Notes under the pieces: model-generated
Databases searched by the model: none
What the model saw: only the letters and a program-made list of their open reading frames with translations
Told to the model about the DNA's origin: nothing
Part shown: in pieces, positions 52,757 through 62,998 of the stretch
Numbering within the stretch: position 1 is the first letter of the stretch
How the letters are laid out: each line of letters opens with the position of its first letter
Position numbers and translations under genes: made by a program
Origin: JABSOG01 sp965277695
Lineage (GTDB): Bacteria > Pseudomonadota > Gammaproteobacteria > Enterobacterales > Alteromonadaceae
Reading direction: 5' to 3'
DNA: 64,000 bases
Assembly (NCBI GenBank): GCA_965277695.1
Contig: CBDIDQ010000036.1
Coordinates: 1-64,000, forward strand

Positions 52757-52869
52757 AATTAGGTTTATTTTACAGGGAACAAGTTATTATGCCATGCTCA
52801 GCATCCCTTGTCTTTGCCAGACAAGAAAAAGAGCGCTGAACTGCGGTAATATTCAACATATTGATGAAC

Positions 52870-55800
52870 TTACCCCAATTCTTCCAAAAGTTGGGCGGTA
52901 ATACGGGCTGCGTTTTCATATTCTATGTTATCCACATTATAAATGATTTTATCAATTTCAGTTTTATATTCTGTTTGCGCACATAATTGGGTTAATGGCG
53001 GTAAATGTTCTTCTACCGCAAAATCAGAAGCGGTGAGCAAAGGTAATATATCACTTAATGAATGTTTTAATTGGGCGACTGAAAAGTCTGTCGGTACTGA
53101 TGCCTGAACAGGTTGCTGGCCATAAATGAGGTTAAGTTGCTGCAACAGCGGATCTAATGTTTGGCATATTTGCTCCAGCAAATCAGCGTTATACTGTTGT
53201 TTTCCTAAAGCGCTTTCGAATACATCACTTTGTTTGGATAAGTTAGTTGCGCCAACATAAGCAGCATTGGATTTTAAAGAATGAATAATTCGGTAAAGAG
53301 TTTCCCAGTCTTTGCTGTCAAATAGTTGCCTGAGCAGCGCTGTTCGGCCCTTTTGTTCTTTGCAAAAATCTTTTACCAGACTGAGATAGAGATCAGTTTT
53401 ACCGCTCATTTTCTTCAATGCCAATTTGACATCGATACCCTCGACTAAGGCTAGTTGTTGTAATACGGTTAGCTGACTGGTATTGAACGCGCTAGCATTG
53501 TTTTTCTCATCAGCTTGGATGGGTGATGCAACTGAAGTATCAGCTAGCGGTAGATTGAGCAGCGCGTCGATGTTTTTCTCGTTGTCTTGCTGTTGTTGGG
53601 CTTGAACCTGAGCTTGACTGGTATTGGTTTTAAGATATTTTGCTAGGGTTCGATAGAGTACTTCTGGCTCCATTGGTTTGGTGATGTGATCGTCCATACC
53701 CGCATCCTTGCTCCTTTGAATATCGACCTTCATCGCGTGGGCGGTCATGGCAACTACGGGTAAATGAATGAGGTTTAAGCTATTTCTGATTTCTTTGGTA
53801 GCGGTTAAACCGTCCATTTGTGGCATCTGAATGTCCATCAGCACCAGATCGTATTGGCGCTGACGTAATTTATCTAGGGCTATCAGGCCATCTTCAGCAA
53901 TTTCGACATTAACAAAGGTATCTTTCAAAAAGCCCAATGCGACTTGGCGATTGATGGCATTGTCTTCGACTAGGAGAATATGCGAATCTGAGAAATTAGG
54001 CACATCTAGCGGGTCATATTCAGCTTCGTTCAGGCTGTCCATATCGCCAGCGAGCATGTGAGTGATAGCATCAATTAACGCCGATTCATCAACCGGTTTT
54101 TCAATGAATTGATTGACAACCGTGCCGCCAATATTGTTTTTGGCTTCATCTTTGTCATAGGCTGAAACCATTAAAATGTGCGGTGAATCATCTAGGTGGG
54201 CATCATGAATACGCCGTGATGTTTCAATGCCGTCCAGTTCAGGCATTCGCCAATCCATTAATACCAAATCATAGGCAGTGCCTTTTTCGCGTGCCGCTTC
54301 GACCATTTTGATGGCTTGAAGACCATTGTCTGTTTGTTCGGCTTTAATCCCCATCCGGGCCAGTAGATCAATCAAGACATCCCGCGCCAGTGCAATATCA
54401 TCCACTACCAAGACTTTGAGCTTGGCCGCTTTGGTCTTGTCAATTGAACGGGTATTGGCCATTTTGTCTGTTTTACCGAGTACCACGGTAAAGTGAAAAG
54501 CAGAGCCTTTGCCCAATTCACTCTCTAACCAGATTTTACCGCCCATCATTTCGGTCAACTGTTTCGAAATGGCTAAACCTAACCCAGTGCCACCGTACTT
54601 GCGGGTGACTGATTCATCGGCCTGAGAGAAAGATTGAAACATTTTGCCTTGTTGTTCTTTGTTCATGCCAATACCGGTATCAATAACAGAACAATGCAAG
54701 GTGATGTGTTGTTGCTGGTCTTCACAAACATCAATTTTGATACAAACAGTGCCTTTTTCTGTGAATTTCACCGCATTATTGACCAGATTGACGATGATTT
54801 GCTGGAGCCTGAGGGGATCACCAAGCAATACCTGAGGAATTCGGTTGTTGATATCAGTGATCAGTTCAAGCCCTTTGGCGTGAGCATTCATCGCGCTTAA
54901 ATTGACTGAGCGGTGTAGCAGTTTATTCAGTTTGAACGGGGTGCTTTCGATTTCGAGTTTGCCCGCTTCTATTTTTGAAAAGTCGAGGATATCGTTGATC
55001 AGCGCAAGCAAAGCTTCACCAGCATCGAGCACCTTTTCAATATAATCTTTTTGTTGATGATCCAGCGGGGTCTTTAAGGTTAGGCGACTTAAACCAATCA
55101 CTGCATTCATTGGCGTACGAATTTCATGACTCATTTTGGCAAGGAAGTCGCTTTTGGCCCGATTAGCTTCGAGTGCTTCTTGAGAGGCCAGCCGTAACTC
55201 GGCGGTACGCTCTTTGACTTCTTCTTCAAGCCATTGCCTGTCTTGATAGATTGTTTTTGCCATGATGGTAAAGGTATTGGCGAGCAAACCAAACTCATCC
55301 GGGTTATTGATTGGCAATGGGTTCGGCTGCTGGTGATCAAACGTCAACTGGCCTTCGGTCATTTTTTGTGAAGCTTCGATAAAAGATTGTACCGGCATAA
55401 TGACCTTGCGGCGCATTACTATAAATACGCCACCGAGCTGTAATGCTAGCGCCACAATACTCAGCATGAAGATAAATTGGGCCGCTTCAAGTGCACTGCT
55501 TGATAATAAATTTTTAGGAAAAACGGTGACAAAATACCAACCGGTGGCGGGCATTTTGCCAACCGCGATAAAATTGCCATTAATATCATCTTGTAATACC
55601 TGATAGTTACCACTGCCGCTTTGTTTGCCCCAATTGAGAATAATATTTGCCTGGTGGGTCAGTGCTAGGTCTTGAATGTCATCGACGGTCAGTATGCCAG
55701 TAACGTCCATTAGGGCTGACACGTGTTTGGGGTGGCTGATTAAACGTCTGTCGGAACGGATAATAAAGTTATAAGCACCGTCGAGCTTGTCATTAAATAC

Positions 55801-56655
55801 GCTGTTGAAGAGGTCATTAAGTAAAATATCATGGCCAACATCCAGCAAGGTTCGCCCCAGATTGTCGAGCACTGGGGTTTTTAACGTGACCATCCATTCA
55901 TCAGCAGTTGGATCATAGAAAAAACCAGTCCACACCGGCTTGCGGGAAGGGTTGTTGGTTTCGTTGGAGACGGTCACCCACTCTTCGACAGTAATATCCT
56001 GATCACTCGGTGCTGCATCAGACCAATGTTGACCCTCCCAGTAACCAATCATCGCGCCTTCTTCGGTGGTGATGTAAGTGTTGTTTGCCAGATGACTCCA
56101 GCCTGGGCCATAACGGGTCAGTAGCCGAAAAGCCGTAACTAGACGGGCTTTAAGGTCGGTGGATAACGGATGTTGATTATTTGGAATGAATGAATTGAGT
56201 GAGTTGGAATATAATCCGCTTTGCAGTATAGTGCCGTGAAAATACTTGGGTTTTGAGCGAGTGGTGCCGTCACCGGGCTGATAATGATATTTATCGAAGT
56301 CTTTTACCAATTCTTGATGGGATGCGGTGGTGTAAAGGGTCAAAAATGCTTTGCTAAATAGCTGGTGATTTGACATCGCTAATTCGAAAACAGAATTTTC
56401 TTTGCTGCTGCGTTCAGAAATGTATTTGGCCAGCTTGTCGATGGTTTGCTCTTCAAGGGTTGAGACGATATGCCAGTAACTCAGGATAGACATGGCAAAA
56501 ACGATAGGTGTTACCCACAGTGCCATTTGCAGTAAAGTTTGTTTCGCCAGCGATTCTCTTGGTCTGGTTTTAACACCTGTGGTTTTGATTTCAGTCGTTT
56601 GTGGGACAGTGGCGGTTACGCTGTTAGCCTGTCTATTATCATTGCTGCCGGACAT
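52870..56655 (-). CDS. Membrane hybrid histidine kinase: dCache-HAMP-HisKA-HATPase-REC-REC-Hpt
   Basis: About 1261 residues. An N-terminal membrane helix (MALWVTPIVFAMSILSYWHI) and a second (FIFMLSIVALALQLGGVFIV) bracket a large double-Cache sensor (SGWSHL-like NNTYITTEEGAMIGYW, WTGFFYDPTADEWMVTLKTP). HAMP, then HisKA with phospho-His near residue 510 (KMSHEIRTPMNAVIGL), HATPase (NLVNNAVKFTEKG, GGTGLGLAISKQL), two receivers (VLVVDDIALARDVL; LLVEDNAINRQVAL) and Hpt (IIHSLKSNAAYVG) follow. The ATG at 56655 follows AAGGCGTAAA and is preferred to 56679. Ligand unknown. Confidence 0.93.
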   Translation of the reverse strand: MSGSNDNRQANSVTATVPQTTEIKTTGVKTRPRESLAKQTLLQMALWVTPIVFAMSILSYWHIVSTLEEQTIDKLAKYISERSSKENSVFELAMSNHQLFSKAFLTLYTTASHQELVKDFDKYHYQPGDGTTRSKPKYFHGTILQSGLYSNSLNSFIPNNQHPLSTDLKARLVTAFRLLTRYGPGWSHLANNTYITTEEGAMIGYWEGQHWSDAAPSDQDITVEEWVTVSNETNNPSRKPVWTGFFYDPTADEWMVTLKTPVLDNLGRTLLDVGHDILLNDLFNSVFNDKLDGAYNFIIRSDRRLISHPKHVSALMDVTGILTVDDIQDLALTHQANIILNWGKQSGSGNYQVLQDDINGNFIAVGKMPATGWYFVTVFPKNLLSSSALEAAQFIFMLSIVALALQLGGVFIVMRRKVIMPVQSFIEASQKMTEGQLTFDHQQPNPLPINNPDEFGLLANTFTIMAKTIYQDRQWLEEEVKERTAELRLASQEALEANRAKSDFLAKMSHEIRTPMNAVIGLSRLTLKTPLDHQQKDYIEKVLDAGEALLALINDILDFSKIEAGKLEIESTPFKLNKLLHRSVNLSAMNAHAKGLELITDINNRIPQVLLGDPLRLQQIIVNLVNNAVKFTEKGTVCIKIDVCEDQQQHITLHCSVIDTGIGMNKEQQGKMFQSFSQADESVTRKYGGTGLGLAISKQLTEMMGGKIWLESELGKGSAFHFTVVLGKTDKMANTRSIDKTKAAKLKVLVVDDIALARDVLIDLLARMGIKAEQTDNGLQAIKMVEAAREKGTAYDLVLMDWRMPELDGIETSRRIHDAHLDDSPHILMVSAYDKDEAKNNIGGTVVNQFIEKPVDESALIDAITHMLAGDMDSLNEAEYDPLDVPNFSDSHILLVEDNAINRQVALGFLKDTFVNVEIAEDGLIALDKLRQRQYDLVLMDIQMPQMDGLTATKEIRNSLNLIHLPVVAMTAHAMKVDIQRSKDAGMDDHITKPMEPEVLYRTLAKYLKTNTSQAQVQAQQQQDNEKNIDALLNLPLADTSVASPIQADEKNNASAFNTSQLTVLQQLALVEGIDVKLALKKMSGKTDLYLSLVKDFCKEQKGRTALLRQLFDSKDWETLYRIIHSLKSNAAYVGATNLSKQSDVFESALGKQQYNADLLEQICQTLDPLLQQLNLIYGQQPVQASVPTDFSVAQLKHSLSDILPLLTASDFAVEEHLPPLTQLCAQTEYKTEIDKIIYNVDNIEYENAARITAQLLEELG

Positions 56656-57223
56656 TTTACGCCTTACTGTTGATTGCAATGCTGGTTAAGGACAATGCTG
56701 GTTAGTTACTGATTAATTGCTGATTAGTTGCTAAGCCGAGTTGGGCCTCTACCTTTAAAGCATATATAACTTTACCGAGCAATCAAGCTATTGCTGTATA
56801 AAGCGCGACAATATTTGGTGAAAGTGTAGCTGAATTGGTTATAAATCGCTGTTTTTCGGCTTTTTTTGATGTGGCTTATTTACTTTATTCTTTTTAACGT
56901 CTTTAGTTAGGAGTGTATAGTAAGTGTAAGTTGCCTCTGTGCCAAGAAAGATGAAGGGAATCAATAAGGTAATAACAAAAAATCAGACAAAAAAGTAACA
57001 AAGGAAAGTGTAGAAAGAGATACAAGGTCTGTTTGGCTGGATAGAGCCACCGAGAACAGTTGTACCATTGCCGTTCGGCAAGTAATTTTTTATAAGGACT
57101 AAGGAAAACGACTGTCGTCGCAGATTTTTTGCTGCGTCAGTTATAGAAAAAAACCATACTGTAATGTGGGCTGTAAGTATTCAGCAATACATGTTTTAAC
57201 AGTTTATATATAGAAGTTTACTA
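56656..57223. other. Intergenic region between the kinase operon and the TonB receptor
   Basis: Divergent promoters are expected. Near 56700-56735 there are loose repeats of the form GTTACTGATTAATTGCTGAT. I see no RNA gene, strong hairpin, Fur box or convincing open frame in the remaining 500 bases. Confidence 0.5.
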
Positions 57224-59560
57224 ATGAAGAAATCGAATATTTCATATTTCTCCTGCCTTTTTCCCATGTCCATTATCTTGCTGCCGCCATTTTCTTTTGC
57301 CGAAGAAGACTCACCCGTCGAGTTGTCGGGTCCTTTTGAAATCATTGAAGTGACTGCACAGAAACGTTTGCAAAAAGTAGAAGATGTCTCTATCTCTGTC
57401 ACCGCGTTGTCTGGTGATACCTTAAAAGCGTTGGGGATGTCTACTACCCATGAAATCGCTTCTCAATTGCCCGGGGTGACAATCTCCGATGTCGCGGGCA
57501 CACCGAATAATGTCTTAATCTCGATTCGAGGGGCGTCTCAGAACGATTTTGGCGATCATAATGAATCCTCCAGCGCGGTTTATATCGATCAGGCTTATGT
57601 TGGCGCGATTGGTGGTGTCGGCATTCAACTTTATGATATGGATCGAGTTGAAGTATTACGAGGGCCACAAGGCACCTTGTTTGGCCGTAATGCCACGGGT
57701 GGATTGGTGCATTTTGTTACCAAAAAGCCCTCAGCACAAACTGATGGTTATCTAGAAGTCGAATATGGCTCTTACAACCGAGTGCGGCTTGAAGGTGCTG
57801 TTGGTGGTGGGACTGATACGCTTTCTGGGCGATTGTCAGGGCTTTACCTAGAGCAAGACGGTTATATTAAAAACCGTATCGGTGAAGACATGATCTCGGC
57901 CGACCGGGAGAGTTTGCGCGGTCAATTACTATATACCCCTAATGATAATCTTGAGGTGCTGTTTAAAGCCAGTTATGGCAATAACAATGACCATCCCGGG
58001 GCGACGTATGAGCATCGGGCTTCCTTTGTTGGCGATAGTGATTTTGGTCGAAGTGTGTTTTTAGCTGACGATGTTGATGTGCATGGTACTTGTGCCGGTT
58101 GTGATGCTTTTGGCTATAAAGATACCGATGGTGATGTGTGGGAAAGCGATATAGATGCATTGAATGCGGGCACCGTTCGTACGGTTAATCAGTATACTGC
58201 CAACGTTCAGTGGACAGCTGATACATTCACTTTTGCCAGCATCAGCGATTATCAGGGAACTCGCAAAGTTTATGATGAAGACTGTGATGGTTCTCCTAAC
58301 AGCGTTTGTGTTTTTGGCAGTTATCAGGATACCACTCAATACAGTCAGGAATTTCGCTTTGAAGGCGAAAGCGATGATTTTCAATGGGTTGCCGGAACTA
58401 ATTTCCTCAATATTGATGGCGACTATGAAATTCATTTGTGGTCCGATATCATTGATTACTTTTCTTCTAGTGTATTTAATTTAAGAACCAAGTCCGTTGC
58501 CGTTTTTGGTCAGCTTGAATATGATTTGGCCGATGACTTGATGTTGACTGTCGGTGGTCGCTGGACCCGGGATTCTCGGGATTTTGGTTTTGTTAATCGT
58601 TTGCTGACCGGTCCTGACAGAAACTTGCCAAGTATTGGTTCGGTGATGAGTTTTAATAATCACTTTATTGCCGATAAACAGACGTCAGAGGCAGACTGTG
58701 CGGCGATGGGGGCGGTGTTTCAGGCTGATGGGTTTTGTGATAAAACCGCTTTGCTTGATACGGATACCGGTGATTCTGATTATTCGGCAAGGTTGGCGCT
58801 GGATTATCATTTGACCGACGATACCTTATTGTATGCATCGTTTACTCGTGGTACCAAAGGCGGTGGTTATTCTGCGCCGTTTGCACCGAATATGACCGTT
58901 GAAGAAGTGCCTTATGATCAGGAAGTGATCCACAACTATGAAGCAGGATGGAAGACCTCGTTTCTTAATCATAAAGCCTATCTGACCGCTGCGGTGTTTT
59001 ATGCCGATTATCGTGATTATCAGGGCTTCAATTTAAAAGGATTAACTCAGGTGATCATTAATAGCGATGCCTACCTGCAAGGTGGTGAGCTTGAGTTATT
59101 GCTGGCGTTGGACGATGGTTGGTCATTTAATTTTGGTTTGTCGATACTTGAAGCCAAAGTTAAAGATAAAGTGTTGCCAGATAAAGTAACCAAAAAAGAT
59201 ACTTATTTACCGCAGGCACCGACCTATACCTTTAATGCCTTGGCCCATAAAAGTTGGCGGTTAGAAAGTGGAGCGAAAATCTCAGCACAGCTAGATATAT
59301 TGGTCAGTGGCTCGCAGTACTTTTCGATTGCTAACCATAAAACCACCTATGACAATGGTTATGCGGTTGGTAACGCTCGTTTTAGCTATCAAAATGCGAC
59401 CGGCCAATGGGAAGTTTCAGCGTGGATCAAAAACCTTTGGGAAGAAGAATATGCCACTTATGGCTTTGATGCCGCTGCCGATTTTGGTTATTCATTTTTG
59501 TCGTTTGCGCCACCTCGTACCGCTGGTTTGACCTTCACTTATAAATTTGGTGAGCAATAA
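57224..59560 (+). CDS. TonB-dependent outer-membrane receptor
   Basis: 778 residues. A signal peptide (to about residue 27, FSFA) is followed by a TonB-box-like segment (IIEVTAQKR), the plug domain (VEDVSISVTALSGDTLKALG, RIEVLRGPQG-type RVEVLRGPQGTLFGRNATGG) and a beta-barrel ending in the standard aromatic C-terminus (RTAGLTFTYKF). It belongs to the group with LQKVEDVSISVTAL plugs, common among marine proteobacteria and often used for iron or complex organics. No transporter or biosynthesis genes adjoin. A Cys pair in CAGCDAFGYKDTDG and a Ca-site-like DxDxD loop are visible in an extracellular region. The substrate is unknown. Confidence 0.93.
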   Translation: MKKSNISYFSCLFPMSIILLPPFSFAEEDSPVELSGPFEIIEVTAQKRLQKVEDVSISVTALSGDTLKALGMSTTHEIASQLPGVTISDVAGTPNNVLISIRGASQNDFGDHNESSSAVYIDQAYVGAIGGVGIQLYDMDRVEVLRGPQGTLFGRNATGGLVHFVTKKPSAQTDGYLEVEYGSYNRVRLEGAVGGGTDTLSGRLSGLYLEQDGYIKNRIGEDMISADRESLRGQLLYTPNDNLEVLFKASYGNNNDHPGATYEHRASFVGDSDFGRSVFLADDVDVHGTCAGCDAFGYKDTDGDVWESDIDALNAGTVRTVNQYTANVQWTADTFTFASISDYQGTRKVYDEDCDGSPNSVCVFGSYQDTTQYSQEFRFEGESDDFQWVAGTNFLNIDGDYEIHLWSDIIDYFSSSVFNLRTKSVAVFGQLEYDLADDLMLTVGGRWTRDSRDFGFVNRLLTGPDRNLPSIGSVMSFNNHFIADKQTSEADCAAMGAVFQADGFCDKTALLDTDTGDSDYSARLALDYHLTDDTLLYASFTRGTKGGGYSAPFAPNMTVEEVPYDQEVIHNYEAGWKTSFLNHKAYLTAAVFYADYRDYQGFNLKGLTQVIINSDAYLQGGELELLLALDDGWSFNFGLSILEAKVKDKVLPDKVTKKDTYLPQAPTYTFNALAHKSWRLESGAKISAQLDILVSGSQYFSIANHKTTYDNGYAVGNARFSYQNATGQWEVSAWIKNLWEEEYATYGFDAAADFGYSFLSFAPPRTAGLTFTYKFGEQ

Positions 59561-59680
59561 CCCTGTTCATTTAAAGTCTTTTTTTGTTCACTGAGGTGAG
59601 TACAGGATGTACGATGTTGCAGGGCTTCATGGATGAAAGTGTACCATAAGTCAACATCGTATTATCTGGTGTTGTCTTTC

Positions 59681-60630
59681 AGGTTGATGGGCTGTTCTGG
59701 TATCTGGAGCGCTTTGTTCTTTACAAGCAAAAGCATTCACCACGGAGACACGGAAGCACGGAGAAGGTCAAAAGCAATGATTGTTTTAAGGTCTTGTTCT
59801 TCTTTTGACTGTGTTTTTCTCCGTATCCCCGTGTCTCCGTGGTCGAAATGTTTTTATTTTTTAAGAACGAAGCGCTCCAATGACTTCAAAAGCCCGTGAA
59901 ACCCTTAAGACATCGAAAGGTTGATGGGCTGTTCTGGTATCTGGAGCGTTTTGTTCTTTACAAGCAAAAGCATTCACCACGGAGACACGGAAGCACGGAG
60001 AAGGTCAAAAGCAATGATTGTTTTAAGGTCTTGTTCTTCTTTTGACTGTGTTTTTCTCCGTATCCCCGTGTCTCCGTGGTCGAAATGTTTTTATTTTTTA
60101 AGAACGAAGCGCTCCAATGACTTCAAAAGCCCGTGAAACCCTTAAGACATCGAAAGGTTGATGGGCTGTTCTGGTATCTGGAGCGTTTTGTTCTTTACAA
60201 GCAAAAGTATTCACCACGGAGACACGGAAGCACGGAGAAGGTCAAAAGCAATGATTGTTTTAAGGTCTTGTTCTTCTTTTGACTGTGTTTTTCTCCGTAT
60301 CCCCGTGTCTCCGTGGTCGAAATGTTTTTATTTTTTAAGAACGAAGCGCTCCAATGACTTCAAAAGCCCGTGAAACCCTTAAGACATCGAAAGGTTGATG
60401 GGCTGTTCTGGTATCTGGAGCGCTTTGTTCTTTACAAGCAAAAGCATTCACCACGGAGACACGGAAGCACGGAGAAGGTCAAAAGCAATGATTGTTTTAA
60501 GGTCTTGTTCTTCTTTTGACTGTGTTTTTCTCCGTATCCCCGTGTCTCCGTGGTCGAAATGTTTTTATTTTTTTAAGAACGAAGCGCTCCAATGACTTCA
60601 AAAGCCCGTGAAACCCTTAAGACATCGAAA
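59681..60630. repeat. Four tandem copies of a 237-bp unit, each a long inverted repeat
   Basis: Units begin at 59681, 59918, 60155 and 60392 and are almost identical (differences include C/T in GCGCTTTG versus GCGTTTTG, AAGCATTC versus AAGTATTC, and one extra T in copy four). Each contains a 175-bp imperfect hairpin (59705-59879 in copy one). The outer arms TGGAGCGCTTTGTTCTT and AAGAACGAAGCGCTCCA pair, as do ACCACGGAGACACGG and CCGTGTCTCCGTGGT, and GTCAAAAG and CTTTTGAC. The hairpins are separated by 62-base linkers. The CACGGAGACACGG motif is a known kind of dispersed bacterial repeat; translated open frames through it are spurious. Confidence 0.95.
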
Positions 60631-60676
60631 AGCTGAATAGTTACTTTTTGCTTTTAATTATTAATTTCGCGAAGTG

Positions 60677-61288
60677 TTAGACCTGCTTAATCTCAATGTC
60701 CCCGACTTGACTGCCGGGGACGAAATTGGCCAACCATTGTTTCTCTTGTTGCTGATGATGTAACAAAGCTTTGGTGGCGGCCATTTCAGTATCGAGTGAT
60801 GACACTTCATCATGCAAGATGGCGGTGAACTTTCTGCCGTAGATGGTGTAAAAATCATGTTCGACAATTTGGACTACAGCGTGTTTAAAAGCATCATCAA
60901 CCGCGTTGTCGACTACTACCGGACAAATATCATCCCAAAAATATAGATGCACTTTGGCGTTTAACACATCAAGACCGGAACGGTCGATGGAGTAAGGGTA
61001 GATTTTGCAATCCATTGGGCGGTAGTCTTTTTTACTGCCGATGAGTGAAAAGGCGCATTGTTTGTCTACAGAGCAGTTGCTCAGCACTACGCGGTCATTC
61101 AGTTGAGTTAAGGTGACGCCTTGCTCTTGCAGTTGCTGTTGAATGTTTTCGGGGAAAAGGCGTAACTCGTCGACCCACAGCGTGGCAGCGCCATCATCGC
61201 AACAACCGACTTCACAAGCAGCTCCTTTACAGCCTTTTAATTCGCCTTCCATATCGAAAGGACTTGGGGTTGCTGATGCTTCACTCAT
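60677..61288 (-). CDS. YkgJ-like cysteine-cluster protein
   Basis: 203 residues. Cys are grouped: GCKGAACEVGCCDDGAATLW near the N-terminus, then LSNCSVDKQCAFSLIG and YRPMDCKIYPYSIDRSG. The last block resembles the RPxxCRxxP signature of the YkgJ/UPF0153 family, thought to bind zinc or an iron-sulfur cluster. Activity is unknown. It is divergent from the ferritin-like gene with 210 bases between. The four-copy 237-bp repeat begins 47 bases after its stop. Confidence 0.6.
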   Translation of the reverse strand: MSEASATPSPFDMEGELKGCKGAACEVGCCDDGAATLWVDELRLFPENIQQQLQEQGVTLTQLNDRVVLSNCSVDKQCAFSLIGSKKDYRPMDCKIYPYSIDRSGLDVLNAKVHLYFWDDICPVVVDNAVDDAFKHAVVQIVEHDFYTIYGRKFTAILHDEVSSLDTEMAATKALLHHQQQEKQWLANFVPGSQVGDIEIKQV

Positions 61289-61498
61289 GATAATTTCCGC
61301 CTTTGAGAATTTAACGCTGGTCTAATGGAAAAATACGCTTTAGTCTGGAGCATGTAAAGTGATTTATGTTTTTGATCAGTGGTTAAAAAGGCTGACAATA
61401 AATACAATTTCGGCTAGGCTAATGGTGAGTTCTCAACCTATTTAATCAATTAATTCAATCTATTACCTACAATACCCGTCCCTGTCTGGAGGATTGGC

Positions 61499-62998
61499 AT
61501 GACAACGATAAAAAATAATTATTTGGAGGATTTACTGGAGCCTTGTGGCAGCGAGGATACGGATAATCTCAGTAAACCAGTCGCCTTTACTTGGCGTGAC
61601 TACACCCTGATGTTACTCAAAATAGATGCCAGCATTGAACATGGCTTGATGGTGCAATACTTGTACGCGGCGTATTCTTTGGGTGGTAGTCAGGTACCGG
61701 AAGACAAACGCCCAATGGTAAGAAATTGGCAACAAACAATCCTCAGCATCGCCAAAGAAGAAATGGGCCATTTATTGACGGTGCAAAATATTATTACCTT
61801 GCTTGGTGGGGCGGTAAGCTTTGAACGGGAAGATTATCCTTGGGACAGTGATTTTTATCCATTTCCGTTTGAATTACAGCCATTGACTTTGGATTCGCTG
61901 GCTCGTTATGTCTATACCGAAGCACCATTGGATTGGGAGCCGAGTGACGAAAAAACCGAAATTAACGATCGCCTCAACAACAGCAAGGCACCACCGAAAG
62001 AAGAAAACAGCGGAATTAACGGGGTAAAGGGGGTAAAAAAAATTGCCGCCTTGTTTAGAACCATTTTAGCCATCATGGGCGACCCAGAGCGCTTACCGGA
62101 TGATGAATTTGACCCTTCAAGGTTTACCTATCAGGCCAAATGGGCGCGTTGGGGGCGTAATCAGGGCGCAGCGACTGGGGTTGATCACATTGAAATTCAC
62201 CCCGATGCTGAGGGACCTGAACCTACCTGTCCAATTGATGCCGATTTGATTATTATTCCGGTAGCGACCCGGGATGAAGCCATCGAGGCACTGCGCAAGG
62301 TTGCGGAGCAAGGTGAAGATCCACCAAGTGGCGGGGGTGATGAGCAATCACACTTTTTGCGTTTTAAGCAGATTTACCAGCAATACAAAAAGCATTTTCC
62401 AGAAGACGGCGGCATCAGTCCCTCGCGAGACTTGCCAATTAATCCGACCACTTTTGCCAATACCCGCTCGCTGGGGGATGACGTTAAAATTAATGCCACG
62501 CCAATCACTAATGAAGAGTCTGCCAAGTGGGCTACCTTGTTCGATTTACGTTATCGCTTATTGTTGACCAACCTGTCTTATGCTTATCGTTTGGTACGAT
62601 TGATAAATCCAAATAAAGGCCCAGGCACCTATCAAAAAATTATGCACCAGTCTTTTTGCGAAATGTATAACCTTAAAGCTATTTCAGATATTTTGGTACG
62701 TCGTCCATTAGAAGAAGGGGCCGATATTAATAAACAGTTTAAACCAGCGGGTCCTTCTTTTCATATGCCTTACACCTTAGAGTTGCCAGAAAGCGCGACT
62801 ATGTGCTGGATGCAATTTCGTGATATTTTGGGCGGTTGTAATGAAATTCGACTGTGGCTTGAAGCTCGGCATACTGCTGAAACTCGGTTTCAGGAAGTGA
62901 ATTACCTAGCAGCGATGGGCAATGCTGATCGGGATTATCTTGAATGGCTTAATACGGTGTTGGAAGCAACAAAAGTGGCGGGGAGTATGGACCAATGA
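61499..62998 (+). CDS. Ferritin-like protein related to VioB/RebD-type iminophenylpyruvate dimer synthase domains
   Basis: 499 residues. The first 110 or so hold a ferritin-like four-helix pattern with di-iron candidates E/H in DASIEHGLMVQYLYAAYSLG and IAKEEMGHLLTVQNIITLLG. These match the ferritin-like domain of VioB, RebD and StaD. The C-terminal half (LRYRLLLTNLSYAYRLVRLI, MHQSFCEMYNLKAISDILVR) is helical. No indole or bisindole pathway genes are visible. TCTGGAGGATTGGC gives a strong ribosome site. The stop overlaps the next ATG (ATGA); the end of this gene is part of a 106-bp tandem duplication. Confidence 0.75.
   Translation: MTTIKNNYLEDLLEPCGSEDTDNLSKPVAFTWRDYTLMLLKIDASIEHGLMVQYLYAAYSLGGSQVPEDKRPMVRNWQQTILSIAKEEMGHLLTVQNIITLLGGAVSFEREDYPWDSDFYPFPFELQPLTLDSLARYVYTEAPLDWEPSDEKTEINDRLNNSKAPPKEENSGINGVKGVKKIAALFRTILAIMGDPERLPDDEFDPSRFTYQAKWARWGRNQGAATGVDHIEIHPDAEGPEPTCPIDADLIIIPVATRDEAIEALRKVAEQGEDPPSGGGDEQSHFLRFKQIYQQYKKHFPEDGGISPSRDLPINPTTFANTRSLGDDVKINATPITNEESAKWATLFDLRYRLLLTNLSYAYRLVRLINPNKGPGTYQKIMHQSFCEMYNLKAISDILVRRPLEEGADINKQFKPAGPSFHMPYTLELPESATMCWMQFRDILGGCNEIRLWLEARHTAETRFQEVNYLAAMGNADRDYLEWLNTVLEATKVAGSMDQ

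Noticed and set aside
59633..60595. Four repeated plus-strand open frames coding HHGDTEARR-type peptides
   Set aside because: They run through the 237-bp inverted-repeat units, have no ribosome sites, and match the well-known spurious translation of CACGGAGACACGG repeats.
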